From the NCBI GenBank assembly GCA_034401795.1, contig CM067366.1, forward strand, positions 81,318,891-81,382,890: 64,000 nucleotides of DNA, read 5' to 3'. Source of the DNA: Chaetoderma sp. LZ-2023a. Its lineage: Eukaryota > Mollusca > Caudofoveata > Chaetodermatida > Chaetodermatidae. Under the pieces are notes generated by a model, which did not search any database, was not told where the DNA came from, and was given only the letters and a program-made list of their open reading frames with translations. A program made the translations under genes and the position numbers. Shown here one piece after another: positions 1 through 11,490 of the stretch. The stretch's first letter is position 1, and each line of letters opens with the position of its first letter.

Positions 1-1080
1 CGGGCAAATTGCAACAGAATTTCTTTCAGTAGATTTATGGCGGAGAATCAATGGCATATGACTAAAAAGAATCTAGCCAATTCTGACAGCGGGAAATATC
101 AAATTGTGCTTTTAAAACCCGTTCTCTTTTGTGCCGCGCTTATTATTGATTTGATAAGTGCGTACATTGCCCATACACTCACTACTTCATAATTTAAATC
201 TCTTATTTTTCCTTTATTCCTCCATGTATCCTATTTTCAAACTGGCACGCGTGTTTGGTGCTTTGCTAAGTGTACATCTATGCTTTATGAACGGTCATTT
301 TAACAGCAGGTATTAAAATATCTGCCGTGTTGTAGGATTTCGAATTTATCGTTCATCATTCTTCTTACCCATTACTTGTCGTGTAGATCACGCGTCTCTG
401 GTCTAGACGAACCATCAGCGAACGCTCTAAAGGTGATACTGATGTACTGAGCTTAGATTTCTGTCATTTCCTCTTGACATTTCCTCATCCTCGGATATTC
501 CGCCGTTAGTAGGAGCATCGTGATCAAGTTATTAAATTATGTTATAATATATTAATCTATGATGAAATAAACCTAGCTTGGTGTGGTGGGTGATAATCCA
601 CACGTACTTTTGTTATATTATTCATTAATACATAGCACCCCTTGTTTGCCTGACTGCAAAGTATTTACATATACCAAGACATACAGTTTTCAAATAAAAG
701 TTGGCAATTTAGCGTGTACATGCGTGTGCCTGCTTTAAATGTTCCTTTCAATTATGATATTTGAGCAAAATGCATCACTTGTCATACTTTGACGCGTTTC
801 TGTTTGCGTTCCCTTTAACGTCAGCTTAGTTAACACAAGGATAGTTAAACTCTTAAATCTCACGGGTTTTTGTAAATTAGGTTACCTCGCGCTAGCTTAA
901 TTTAATCTACAGCTATACCAGTGTCACGTCCATGTATCCGGTCTGAAAGTATAGCATCATCTAAGGAAATGATGGCCGATGAAAACTGTCACATTATCAG
1001 AGGGTTGTCGCGAGTGTATGCTCCTCTATAACCAGGGATGAAACGACAAAAAAATGGATATTGCAGTTGTTCGATACAAA
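1..1080. other. non-coding sequence, nothing recognised
   Basis: This stretch is AT-rich with no open frame, repeat or RNA gene that I can support. It may be intergenic sequence downstream of the receptor gene. Confidence 0.4.
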
Positions 1081-1084
1081 TGTC

Positions 1085-1915
1085 TCCCGATAGGTGTGGA
1101 GTAATGGAGGAATCTAGTTCCTCAGTCAATCATATGACGTCATAATCAACAACGTCACATGTCGGCTGACGTCACAATCAATTGACCTTTCCAGCTATAC
1201 CTTGCCCATCTCTAGCTAAGCTCCATCTACATCTCGATCGCGTTGGGGTCGATCGATCCTTGAACTCCTTGCCTATCAATTTATAGAAAGCTGTACAGGT
1301 AAGCTGTTGCATATTTTGAAACTAAGTTGACTGGGTGCTGTTACTGCCAGGATGTTTAGTAAATGGTAAAGCCACAGAATTCGTACAGCAACGCATAGCC
1401 CGTCACCAATTATGCGTTCGTGACGTACTTATCTACGTCATTCATGACGTCATTAGTGATGGCGTCATCCTACACGTCATGTAGTTGATTATGACGTCAT
1501 ATGATGGATGGATAAAATGGAAGGGTCCATTACGTCATGAATCATGATGTATGAGGTGATTTAGTCCGTCCTAAATGCTTAATAGTCCCTCAAACGTGTA
1601 CGAATTGAATGTCTTCATTATTTAATATACATTCTGTTCAACATCTTGAAACAAATTTGACTGGGCACTGTTGCTGCCATAACCTCTGATAATGTGACGT
1701 TATTTTGATGGTTTTGGTCCAGCAAATTAATTCCAGAAAGCGTGCCGACAACTCCTAGTCAAATTAGTTTCAAAATATTCAACAGTTGACCTGTACAGTT
1801 TTCTGGAAATTGAGATACAGAGAGTGAAGGGATTGATCGATCCCAACCCGGTCAAAGCGTGGGTGCAGCTTAGCTAGAGATTGGCGGGAATAGTTAACAC
1901 TGGATCCCTCCATTG
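1085..1915. repeat. CRE-rich foldback MITE family A, two adjoining diverged copies
   Basis: This region contains the family A signature blocks: TATGACGTCAT-type motifs, a segment around CTAAGCTCCATC, a GATCGATC block, and palindrome arms of the type CAAATTAGTTTCAAAATATT. The first copy covers roughly 1085-1560 and the second roughly 1580-1915 in the opposite sense. Related copies are at 11100-11490, 12266-13425, 40863-41205, 42050-42365, 42600-42835, 42863-43255 and 44424-44527. No protein is encoded. The family looks like non-autonomous DNA transposons with long internal inverted repeats; boundaries are approximate. Confidence 0.6.
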
Positions 1916-3073
1916 ATGATTAACTCAGATATCACGTGATCAAATGTCACGCGAAAATGATATATTTAAGCAAATTATCAGGTTATTATTTTGTTTCCTG
2001 TTATGAAAGCCATTCGTCATATTTGTCCATTTTGATTTACGCAGATGTGTTTAATGACGAAACAGATGATGTAATTTAGATATAATTTGTCTTCTGGGTC
2101 TGATCGAGGAGTAGCGTGCCAATTGCTTTGCGATCGGCGCGCGAAGCCGACGGCGATGCGAACGGGAAGTTGCTGATCGCCTCTCCTTGTCACTTGTGAA
2201 TGAGCATGTTTTAACATTTGTGTGTTGTTCTCGATTCGTCGAAGACTGGACACAGGACTAACCAATGACAAAGGCATGCCCATTCCGTGTGATTTTGCAA
2301 GCCTAAACTCAGAAATGGATTCTGAGAAAATCGCAAGTTGACTTTTCAAAAAATACAATGATTAGTTGCTCTATGTCGCTATCAAGTCGGCTTAATATGC
2401 TAGGTTCAGCAAAGCGAAGGCGAAACGATGTTATCATGAAGTGATAGCGAGCAATCACCGTTGCCTCCCGGTTGTCTCGTGTATTACCCGCAATATTACA
2501 CGTTTAAGGGAAAGCATAAGTTAAACACAATTGCAGAACGACGACATGATTGTTTTGGTCAATGCAAATTAATTCCCGAAAGCATGCTGACAACTCCAGT
2601 CCAATCCCACCCACCCACCCCACCCCGCACCCCCAACTCACCCTCGTCTCACCCAGACTCTCCTGGGTGTGCAGTGCAGTGCCCTGTGCATACATTAAAA
2701 CCATTTTGTCATAGTTTGGAAACAAACTTTACTCAATAAAGCACAACTCCGGTCCAAGATGTAAATGTACGAAATAATTATTATTGAGATAAACTTTGAT
2801 CAGTCACCTTGTGTGCGTGACTGAATGGTGTGCGTGTGGGGAGGGGGTGGGGGGGGGGGGGTGCGTGGCATGTATGGTATTGCGTTTTTTGTATTTACGA
2901 GTTCATATCAGATGGCGAGGTTATAGACATCTCAGTAACAAGTCCTGCTAGTTGGATATGGCTCAAATTTCACAACACGAAAGGCTGTTACCGTAGATTA
3001 GTATTTCTCAAATTTGATCCGGATGAAGATCCGCAAGATCCATATTTTAACCCCGTAATGGAGCGGTGGTCTT
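1916..3073. other. non-coding sequence with fragments of family A
   Basis: No gene is recognised. A piece near 2543-2612 (TGCAAATTAATTCCCGAAAG) resembles 1712-1755 in the neighbouring MITE, so part of the stretch is old repeat. There is a C-rich run (CCCACC repeats) at about 2606-2640 and a G-run near 2839-2861. The open frames here have no recognisable domain. Confidence 0.35.
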
Positions 3074-3262
3074 AAGGAATGTCCATTTGCAGGCCGAGAG
3101 AAGACACTGTTTTTCTACTGAAATGACTGGGTCGATAATCGATCCACTTATTGCAGTGGTAAATTTTCAAAATATAGTCTGCTCTTGCCCTGCTTATTGT
3201 CATGTCCTTCAATAAGGAAATATTTGTATTTTCTTGACCCAATCTAGCCATTAAAGGGTTAA
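3074..3262. repeat. small foldback MITE family B copy
   Basis: A short element with the core palindrome ACTGGGTCGATAATCGATCC, flanked by AGAGAAGA...TTTTC arms and ending in ATTAAAGGGTTAA. Relatives lie near 13528-13660, 14545-14740, 15015-15235 and 43470-43640, where the core reads GACTGGCTCGGTAACCGAGC or similar. It encodes nothing. Confidence 0.5.
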
Positions 3263-3920
3263 AGTAATGCATTAGAAACGGGAGGGCGGGAGGGCCGGAA
3301 GGCGGGACGGCAACCTCTGCCTGCTGCTAGTGTTTGATGCTTAACAACCGTGCTACTGTCTGTTCCTAGTCTCTGACATCAGGTAGGTACATTGACCACA
3401 AATGCGTTAGCATGTTGTAACTATAGCACCTATCATGGTGAATATTTCGAAACTAATTTCACTGGAAATTATATCTGCCCATCAACACTGCCGCCACCAG
3501 TACCACCCCCAAACATCGTGTAAAGTAAGGTGGGCGCCCTACAAGATGGTCGAGCCGATTTACCGAAGCGCACGGCTGAGACTTTGTACTTGTGGTTGGA
3601 GAATAAATGTCAGTTTTCAGAGAGATGGAGATGGATGTTATCATAAAATGAATTCCGCAGCCTTAAATCTCGCCTGTACAACTCATTGTCGACCAGCAAC
3701 ACATCTCAGCGACCTTGACCTTTGACCTTGTAACATCAATGTCGTCACGCGTATTTCTCATAACATGCTAAACCATCTATGCAAGCTTAGTTCCAATAGG
3801 ATCAATCAATCTTGAAATATTAGATGAAAGGATTTGCTGAGCACAAAAACTCAATTTGATCTTTATTGATCCCGCTGGTGCCTTCCAAATGTACATATCT
3901 ATATGTGGATATGTAAGCGT

Positions 3921-4303
3921 CAGGGCCGTATTTAAGGGGGGGGGGAGCAAGCGGGGCAAAAGCCCCGGGGCCCCCACAAGCAAGGGGTCCCACAATTAAA
4001 AAAAATTATGCACTTTCTTGGAAGTTATAGGAATTTAAAGCACGCTTTATTAGTTTAGAACTGTTAATCATGCATTGTAATTCTATTCTAATATTTGTGG
4101 GGGCCCCAATTCTTGTTTGGTGTTCGACAACAATGTTAATTACGAAAATTTGCAAAATAAAATAATTTTACAACGAAAGAAAGCGCCATAAATCACCCTA
4201 AAAGTAGACTCTCTGGCCGTCTCAGAGCACCTAGATGTGAAATTTTTCAGACCCCCACCTCATTCTTCGCCCCAGGGCCACCACATATCTAAATACGGCC
4301 CTA
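3921..4303. mobile_element. non-autonomous hAT transposon (MITE)
   Basis: This 383-bp element has terminal inverted repeats CAGGGCCGTATTTA (left) and TAAATACGGCCCTA (right), the usual form of hAT ends. A perfect 8-bp target duplication, GTAAGCGT, lies at 3913-3920 and 4304-4311; 8 bp is the hAT hallmark. The homologous copy of repeat X near 34550-34580 (reverse strand) has the uninterrupted site with a single GTAAGCGT, which confirms the insertion. There is no transposase. The last base of the right end is A where a perfect mirror of the left would be G. Confidence 0.88.
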
Positions 4304-4361
4304 GTAAGCGTGCGTGCGTGTGTGTGCCTTTGTTGTGTGCGTGCGTGTGTGCGTGCGTGTG

Positions 4362-4397
<36 letters not shown>

Positions 4398-4845
4398 TTC
4401 GTACGTGCGTGCGTGCGTATGTGGATGACCACAAGAACGCGTGAGCGTATATGGACATGAGCATTAGTAAGTGGATAAGAGGAACCAAGAAAGTTATTTG
4501 TTAAAATAAATGCTAAACTAATGCCCTCATGCCATTGCATGAGAGAGTCAGTCAAACCATCCCCGCCACGTTGGAGAATGCGGTACTATTCTGATGGTTT
4601 ATCACTGGAAGGACTGACTCGATAACGAATCCAATGGTTGCAGTGGTGGAGTGTCAGAGTGGTCCTCTTTCGATGTGAAAGAAACGAATCAACGTTTCAA
4701 AAGTCAATTTTTTATTTCTAGGCATGACTTTGTGAAGGTGTATGCGCGCGAAAGTGATTGTGTGAGCGCGTGCAGTCTGATCTCACTCCTCGCTTTTCTT
4801 TCGACCCGCTATTTCGAAAGCGAGGAGTGTTGCCCTTAGTGGTTT
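4304..4845 (+). repeat. repeat X, plus-strand copy, first part
   Basis: This segment matches the reverse complement of about 34040-34560. It starts with a (GTGC)n microsatellite and runs through a region around GGATGACCACAAGAACGCGTG to a short palindrome (CTCCTCGCTTTTCTTTCGAC...CGAAAGCGAGGAG). It is interrupted at its left by the hAT MITE and at its right by the Academ element, and continues at 8025. No open frame of interest is present. The class is unknown. Confidence 0.7.
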
Positions 4846-5132
4846 TAGTCCAGGAGCTAAAGCTAGGTCAGAATCGTGACGTAGCACACCCAGTATTCGG
4901 AAGCTCTGACACTTGCTGTGGCTTGGGGGACATGTCCCACACATTTTAAGCCCTGTTGTACAAACAAATTGTGGTAGCACTAATTAGTTATCCTGATTTC
5001 TTTGCATAGGGGGTCTAGGCTTTGGCTGTATCCACAGTGCACAACGATATACGCATGATCGTGTCATAACTCAAAGTAATATCGTATTAGATTCACCATA
5101 TATGATATTTAGACGACGAAAATTTCAAAGAG

Positions 5133-7295
5133 GTGTGTATATACGTGAATAAATTGCAACAGCTGTTCAAATCCTTTAAAGTTGAGTCAAGCTCGAAATC
5201 ACACTTGTTCGCATTTTGGAACTCATATATTCATATGGTAGAGCTGCTGCTTGGATTCATAAGAGCTGAGAGAACTGGAGATTGGCAGGCACACCTATCT
5301 GCTACTGCTGCTATGGCGCCATATTTCTACAGCATGGACAGAACCAATTATGCAAGATGGCTGCCAATATATCTTGCGGACATGAAGATGCTTCCAAGTA
5401 CACATCCACATGTACATGAACAATTCTTGAATGGAAATCATTCCGTAAGTCGCTCAGACCATCCATTCAATCAAGTGTGGACAGATATGGCCTTAGAGCA
5501 ATCGATTAATTTGGATTCCAAAAAGCGAGGTGGTATTATTGGAATAACACAAAAGCCAGGAGCTCTGGAGAGATGGTTTTTAACTAGCCACGAGAGGGCA
5601 GCCATAACAACGGTCACAAAGCAAATGTCTGGGTTACAAGATAGTCACATGTTTGGAGTACATAAGGAAATGGGGACTAATCGAATGAACAGGGATGAAA
5701 CCGATGTGCAGAAGATACTTTCGATGTTCTCATCAGATATAATGACCAATCCCTTTAATATTGCGGAAAACGACGACAGCGAGTGTCTTCCGCTTGTAAA
5801 CATTGCAACTGGCGTGGTATTGCCTAGTGAAATCGCCAAGAGACTTGTTTCCGCCTGTGACATTGGTAAGGAGATTATGGAAAATTTTGTTCAGGAGCGG
5901 CTGGACACTAACACGAGAAGCTTTTGGGACACGTTGCCACACTTAAAACTTAAAACATTTGCCAGCCTAGCACAGAAGAAAAAACTCAAAACAAATGATG
6001 AAAAAATTCACAATGTGAGATCTGACCGCGAACTATTTGGTCGATTAATTATTGCCGCAAGGTCCAGAGATGTTGATTTAAAACTAGTGATGACGTATGA
6101 ACTGTCTGCTGTTCCACTATCATTGTCACATACGGATGGGACTCTAAGAAAGAATGTGAAAAGTGTTTTGTTAAGTGAACTAGAAAAGGAAGTAAATGTT
6201 GATGGACGGCTTCCACCTGTTGACAAGACAGGTGCAACAGCTTATGTAGTAGATGGCATGGCAATTGTGCAAATGGTTAAAACTGGAGGTACGTCTACAT
6301 TTGGAGAATTGGCTGATAAATACTGGCACATCTTTACAGTTCCACTGAATCAAGAAGACTGCAACAGAGTAGATATAGTTTTTGACAGATATGATAGACT
6401 CGAATCTCTCAAAGCGGAAGAGCGGCTAAAACGTGGGTCATCAACAGTATTGGAAGTAAAGATTTCTGGAGAAAATACTCCCGTTCCAAAGCAATGGGCG
6501 AAGTACATCAGCAATCCAAGCAACAAAAGTAACCTGGTTGCATTTCTCAGCAAGCGGTGGCGTGATACTGGTCCAAATATGCTATCTGCCGACAATTGCG
6601 TCATTCTTGCTGGTGGCTTTAACGATGGAATGGATGTTGTTGTCATTTCAGCGAACAATTCGTCGTATTTAGAAGAACTTCGATCAGATCACGAGGAAGC
6701 AGATACGCGTATGATGTTGCACGCTTCAAAAGACCACATGCGTGTTGTTATACAGTCTCCTGATACAGACGTGGCAGTACTTAGTATATATACGTATCGT
6801 TCGCTTCACTGTTCTGAACTATGGTTCCGTACGGGCACAAAAGACAAATTGCGATATATACCAATACATACAGTTGCTCAAGTACTGGGCCCAGCTATCT
6901 GTCTGTCTTTGCCTGGGTTTCATTCTCTTACAGGTTGTGATAGCACTAGTGCATTATTTGGAGTCGCTAAGAGAAAAGCATTCAATCTCTTAAAGTCATC
7001 TGAATGTCATCAGCTTAGCTTAGCCCAACTAGGCGAACATGTTGACTTATCACCGAATACTGCAATTCTATGTGAGAAATTTGTCTGTGAGTTGTATACC
7101 ACCAGGGATGTGGGAAAGACAGCTGATGAAACCCATTATTGGCTCTTTTGTCAAAAGAGACAAAGAAATGAAAATCTCCCACCTACATCGAATAGTCTAA
7201 AGCATCACACCGAAAGGGCCAATTTTCAAGCTCTTGTTTGGAGACGTTCATTGCAAGCTGTTCAGAATCTTCCATCTCCAAATGGACATGGCTGA
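5133..7295 (+). CDS. Academ transposase-like protein with XPG/FEN-type nuclease domain (N-terminally short, stop-interrupted)
   Basis: An open frame of 720 codons beginning at a GTG; the first in-frame ATG is at 5235. The C-terminal half shows three acidic clusters spaced as in XPG/FEN1 (PIN-like) nucleases: HEEADT at residues 520-525, SPDTD at 542-546 and TGCDST at 600-605. These are presumed to bind the catalytic metal ions. Academ transposons are known to pair such a nuclease with a Cys8 zinc finger. Here the Cys8 segment follows in the same frame after a single TGA at 7293-7295. The family protein is longer at the N-terminus: a relative of the missing part is seen at 46384-46698, and nothing like it precedes residue 1 here. 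The protein probably acted in the nucleus on the element ends; this copy is likely inactive. Assignment to Academ rests on motif order and the Cys8 count, not on a search. Confidence 0.78.
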   Translation: MCIYVNKLQQLFKSFKVESSSKSHLFAFWNSYIHMVELLLGFIRAERTGDWQAHLSATAAMAPYFYSMDRTNYARWLPIYLADMKMLPSTHPHVHEQFLNGNHSVSRSDHPFNQVWTDMALEQSINLDSKKRGGIIGITQKPGALERWFLTSHERAAITTVTKQMSGLQDSHMFGVHKEMGTNRMNRDETDVQKILSMFSSDIMTNPFNIAENDDSECLPLVNIATGVVLPSEIAKRLVSACDIGKEIMENFVQERLDTNTRSFWDTLPHLKLKTFASLAQKKKLKTNDEKIHNVRSDRELFGRLIIAARSRDVDLKLVMTYELSAVPLSLSHTDGTLRKNVKSVLLSELEKEVNVDGRLPPVDKTGATAYVVDGMAIVQMVKTGGTSTFGELADKYWHIFTVPLNQEDCNRVDIVFDRYDRLESLKAEERLKRGSSTVLEVKISGENTPVPKQWAKYISNPSNKSNLVAFLSKRWRDTGPNMLSADNCVILAGGFNDGMDVVVISANNSSYLEELRSDHEEADTRMMLHASKDHMRVVIQSPDTDVAVLSIYTYRSLHCSELWFRTGTKDKLRYIPIHTVAQVLGPAICLSLPGFHSLTGCDSTSALFGVAKRKAFNLLKSSECHQLSLAQLGEHVDLSPNTAILCEKFVCELYTTRDVGKTADETHYWLFCQKRQRNENLPPTSNSLKHHTERANFQALVWRRSLQAVQNLPSPNGHG

Positions 7296-7529
7296 AGTAT
7301 AGTGGATGGTCTACTCAAGCCTGTTCTAATGTCAAAGGATCCTGCTCCATTTGGATTAATTGAACTCACATCATCTAGATGTCAAAAGTCTGCCTGCAAA
7401 AGAACAGATCTCTGTCAATGCAAGGCTAACAATCTACTCTGCACTGAAGCATGCCTTTGTATGGGAGGTGAAATGTGTGACAATGTTCAGCATACAATTG
7501 TCGAAGATGACTCTGACACGGATGAGTAA
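7296..7529 (+). pseudogene. Academ protein C-terminus with Cys8 (CXC-like) zinc finger, after in-frame stop
   Basis: This is the direct continuation of the upstream frame after TGA. It starts with IVDGLLKPVLMSKDPAP and then carries eight cysteines in about 35 residues (pattern RC..AC..LCQC..LC..AC.C..MC), followed by an acidic tail (EDDSDTDE) and a stop. The eight-cysteine block is the expected Academ Cys8 finger and resembles tesmin/TSO1 CXC motifs. Because the frame is kept and only one codon is a stop, a recent nonsense change is the simplest reading. Translation of this part alone is unlikely. Confidence 0.72.
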
Positions 7530-8024
7530 CATTCTCTCATTTGCTCACGTGATAAATATGTCCTGCCAGCTTGTGTAGATATGCACTGCATGTCAGTTAA
7601 AAGTCTAATTATGAAAAATGTAGAAAACATGGGCGTTGTTGTAGCTAAAGTATTGCTAGTCACAAGAAGACCTAAGTGCCCCAATATGTACAAAGCAACA
7701 TACGGGTGTCTTAAACGAGGTTGATTATGTATAAATCTGCGATATACGATCACTCCTTTCCATTTTGGTTAAGATTGTATTGATATAACATGCGCTTAAG
7801 TTTGTGAAAAATTTACCATTGTGAAAATTGTTTGAGAGCTACATTCAACACCTATTGTAAATGGGCTTCTCACGGGTTAGTGATACCACAATTTTCTTGT
7901 ACAACACGGCTCAGAATATACCCAAGACATCGGTCTAGCATAATATAGAGACAAACCTTCTGAATACTGGGTGTGCTACGAAACCATTTTTCTAGACCCC
8001 TTTTGAAAATTGGCTCCCGGACTA

Positions 8025-8131
8025 TTTATATACTTAGACCGGATCCCACTCTTCGTTTCCCTTTCGACTTAATATATTTGGAAAGGAAGGGTAGTGATAT
8101 TGGAAATGGCATTGTACTTCTGTCTGAGTGT

Positions 8132-8181
<50 letters not shown>

Positions 8182-8639
8182 AAGAAGGAGAGACGAAGAG
8201 ATGTGTGTGCGAGCGCGCGTGCGTGTGTGTATGTGCGTGCGTGCGTGCGTTCGCGTGTGTGTGGTCGGGTTGTTTTCGTTTATCAGTGTTTTAGTTGCGA
8301 ACCGGGCTATCGTGTGACCACCCTCGGTCTGTTGATGGACTACGGTCGATTTCCGCGGACAGCACACCTGAGCATTTGATAATGTAGCCCCAAATACCTA
8401 GGTGTCCCTTTGTCTGCTAAGGAAATCGACCCGTGGGCCATTGATGGATCCGCGGCTGGCGCGGTGGTCAAGATCTATATGAATCAAATTAGCCTGCGAA
8501 CATTAGTGATTTAATAACATATAAAATATGAGACTGGATATGTTCTTGCAATTGTAATGCACTTAGTTGATTTGCCCGCCATATCACGTTACGTGTAACC
8601 ATTTGCACTCAAGGGTCAAATGGCCTATTGTGTGAATAA

Positions 8640-8681
<42 letters not shown>
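8025..8681 (+). repeat. repeat X, plus-strand copy, second part with (TCTA)n tail
   Basis: This is the continuation of repeat X beyond the Academ insertion. It matches the reverse complement of about 33397-34030, including a (GA)n run at about 8141-8175, a short GTGC-type run, a unique block around ACCTAGGTGTCCCTTTGTCT and the end TGTGTGAATAAATCTATC followed by a (TCTA)n tail to 8681. An AATAAA next to a simple-repeat tail suggests a retrotransposon 3' end (SINE or non-LTR type), but no coding part or polymerase III boxes were recognised. Confidence 0.65.
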
Positions 8682-8689
8682 GATTGGAT

Positions 8690-8975
8690 CGACTGCATTG
8701 CGCATACTCTAAGACAGTGAGCGATGCTAAATCCCGTTGTGGGTTAAAATGGACCATGTTTTGGAAACAGAATCGAAGCTGTATAATTGATGTCGCGTTG
8801 TCACTCTCTTCAAACATCCGGACATACCAGAGATAGGCACGGCAAATCTGTAAGTAGATTGTAATTTAGACGTCCAAACTTAGCATTTAGATTAATTTGT
8901 GTAGATTAGCTCCTCGGGTCGGGTAAGATATTAAAGGGACTATACCAGATAGAGCTATAAATTTAAACAGCAAGT

Positions 8976-9058
<83 letters not shown>

Positions 9059-11095
9059 GACTACGTACCGGTATGGTGATGTTCCATATTCTCGCGGTAG
9101 TTACGACAATAGGCATCACAATGAAAGAAATTAATCTTCCCTGTTTGAAATGTTGCTGGGACTTGAATGTCTGTCCTATTTCCCAAATTGTTCATAAAAT
9201 GTAATCCAATTTTGTGCAGAGGAAAGTTTTTATATCACCTCGGGAAAACGCCAGGGTAGGTGGTCGTATTTCAGAGAGGCTGACCATATTCTCGCGGTAA
9301 GCAAAGAACATTATCTAAGGTGGCCCAGGGTAGTCAAAACACAGATAAAATATCAGGATTGCTTTCCAGGTTAACAGTCTACAAAACCCTATTATTTATT
9401 AGAAAATCGGTCAAAATCTTGATTATATCATGCTGTATGCAGTAGGACCTGCTATGGTTTATTTGTAAGATGCGTGATTCGGGAAAACCCTGAAATTTGT
9501 ACACGATAACGTGTCATGAGATAGCGACTTTCCTAGCTTATTATCAATGGCGACCCTTATTTTTTCCATGCACTTTAATCGTCCAAAAATCGTCCATCCG
9601 GGGGTGCTAAGGCCGGATGGGGCTTCCCCCTCCCTAATATGGGGAGTCCGGAGGTCCTCCCCCTAGAAATTTGTGAACAGTAAATGCTCTGAGAAGCCAT
9701 CTCCTGCATTCTGAGTGATAATTCGAGGTTAAAAAATAAACACTAGGACGATTAAAAGGTGGGTGGGCGAAAGACATTATTAGCTCACCCCCAAATTATT
9801 GCTGCCACTGCTCAATATCCATTAAAGGGCAAATTATGAAATTCACAAATAGAAAAGATGTAAACACAAATCTGACCGTCGCCTGCATCTCCGTTTCGCG
9901 GAGAAACCTGAGTATTCCCTACTTATCGGTGGCTTGAGATTCATCCCCGGTCTTGTATAAACAAAAAATATTATTATGCAACTTGTTTGATGTCCCGATA
10001 GAATTGTTTGTTGTTTCAGTCCGGGCGCGTATCTCTTTGATGTTTCCGATCGCCGATCGTCGTGGCGCTTGTATTTTGTCCGTCACCGGCGGACTGTCTA
10101 GACATATTTAAGATTTTCTGACGTCTTTCAAACTGGATCGTTTCGTGAATATAATGCTTCCCCAAATTGAAAACTCATACGCGCACACGAGTCTCCAAAA
10201 AAACAAGAACTAACTAGAATGCGCACGAGGGAGATGCTGACTCGTGCCTTTTGCCTTACCATTACGCTTAGTGACATCCGTGGTCTAGATATTTGATTAG
10301 AAAATCGAACTGCAAACAATCATGAACTATCATAATATGAAGGTGTGTGCCAAATCTGGTGATTGTGCCTTCTTACACTGTAGAATTGTGGACAAAAATG
10401 TGTATTCCGGTGTGCACGTCGTGACCCTGTGACCTAGATATTTGATGCTTTGTCCTGAACCTCATAGAACTTCTACCCACCTATAATATGAGTGGATGTA
10501 CCAAATTTGGTGATTCTACCTAATTGCGTTCCAGACTGCAGGTAGGCAGGCAGGCAGGCAGGCAGACAGGCAGGCACCAACTGTAATACTTACACCAGCC
10601 TTTGGCGGCGTGAGGAATAACTGATGTGGGTGATGCGGTCAGAATGTGTGTACACAAATTAGTATATTTATTAACAATACACTGGGACAATTATATTACA
10701 GCAAAAACACTGAAAATTCCCAAATTTATTTATAGCTCGGAGGTAATGCATCTTTAAGACAAGGCGGCGAAGATGACGTCGGTGGTGGTCACTGTGGAGA
10801 TGACAGGGTGGGCCATGGTGCAGTTGTGCCATGGTGCTATAGACGCTGACATATGTATTCGTATCTCGCGAGATCTTTGATTCGAGATCGAGAAAAGTAT
10901 TCTCGTAGAAGCCGCGCCTCTATTTTTAGATTGCGACATGAAATAGTGAGAAAAGGGAAGTAACTCGATCCTTTGAGCATATCCGCGTTATATTTGATAA
11001 CGACGATAATCTCCCTTTAATTTTATTGATAAGACATGCATGTAATATGTCGAATGATGTGAACACGTATATTACTACAGTAAGAGTGATCACTA
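8690..11095. other. non-coding sequence with simple repeats
   Basis: No gene is recognised. It holds an (AT)n run at about 8978-9056, a 15-bp direct repeat CATATTCTCGCGGTA near 9087 and 9287, a GC-rich block near 9600-9665 and a (CAGG)n run at about 10540-10575 inside a stretch that looks like old dispersed repeat (two phrases of the type CCAAAT(C/T)TGGTGATT at about 10350 and 10510). Confidence 0.4.
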
Positions 11096-11099
11096 ACAA

Positions 11100-11490
11100 G
11101 CCAATGGATGAATCCAGATTTGGCTAAGCTCCACCCAAACTTCGCCGAGTTGGCAGCGATCCTTGAACGGCATAACTATCAACTTCCAGAAAAATTTACG
11201 GGTAAGTTGTTGAATATTTTGAAACTAATTTGACTGAGTGGTTTTGCTGCCTATGACCGCAACAGCGCCCAATCAAATTAGCTTCACAATATTCAACAAC
11301 ATCTTTATTAAATAGTAGAGACACAATTTGTACAGCAACGCTTAGTCTGTTATCAATCATTGCGTTCCTTACAAACTTATCTACGTCATTCTTGACGCCA
11401 TTGATTATGACGTCATCCTACACGTCACGTAGTTAATTATGCCGTCATATGATGAATGGAAAAACTCGGGAGGTCCATTGGAAGGACAAC
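11100..11490 (+). repeat. CRE-rich foldback MITE family A copy
   Basis: This copy of about 390 bp contains the block TGGCTAAGCTCCACCC, a near-palindrome centred at about 11255 (arms TTGAATATTTTGAAACTAAT and its complement), a CRE octamer TGACGTCA at about 11408 and an end related to GGAGGTCCATT. Non-coding. Confidence 0.62.

Larger units (their letters stand above)
4846..8024 (+). mobile_element. Academ-superfamily DNA transposon
   Basis: A 3179-bp element inserted in repeat X. Its ends are inverted repeats: TAGTCCAGGAGC at the left and GCTCCCGGACTA at the right. Imperfect inverted similarity continues inward for about 130-150 bp, for example GTAGCACACCCAGTATTC at 4879-4896 against its complement near 7955-7972, and the AAATTGTGGTA blocks. 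TTT is duplicated at 4843-4845 and 8025-8027. The empty site GTGGTTTATATAC is visible in the second copy of repeat X (reverse complement near 34030-34045). A 3-4 bp duplication and an XPG-like nuclease with a Cys8 finger are what is known of Academ elements. This copy seems internally shortened at the 5' side of its gene. Confidence 0.82.

Noticed and set aside
2017..2358. A 113-codon minus frame as a gene
   Set aside because: No domain, no splice context and no support beyond being open; it lies beside MITE fragments.
4231..4555. Cys/Val/Arg- and Thr/His/Ala/Arg-rich small frames (also 8026-8379, 33683-33975 and 34258-34672)
   Set aside because: They come from (GTGC)n and (GA)n microsatellites in repeat X.
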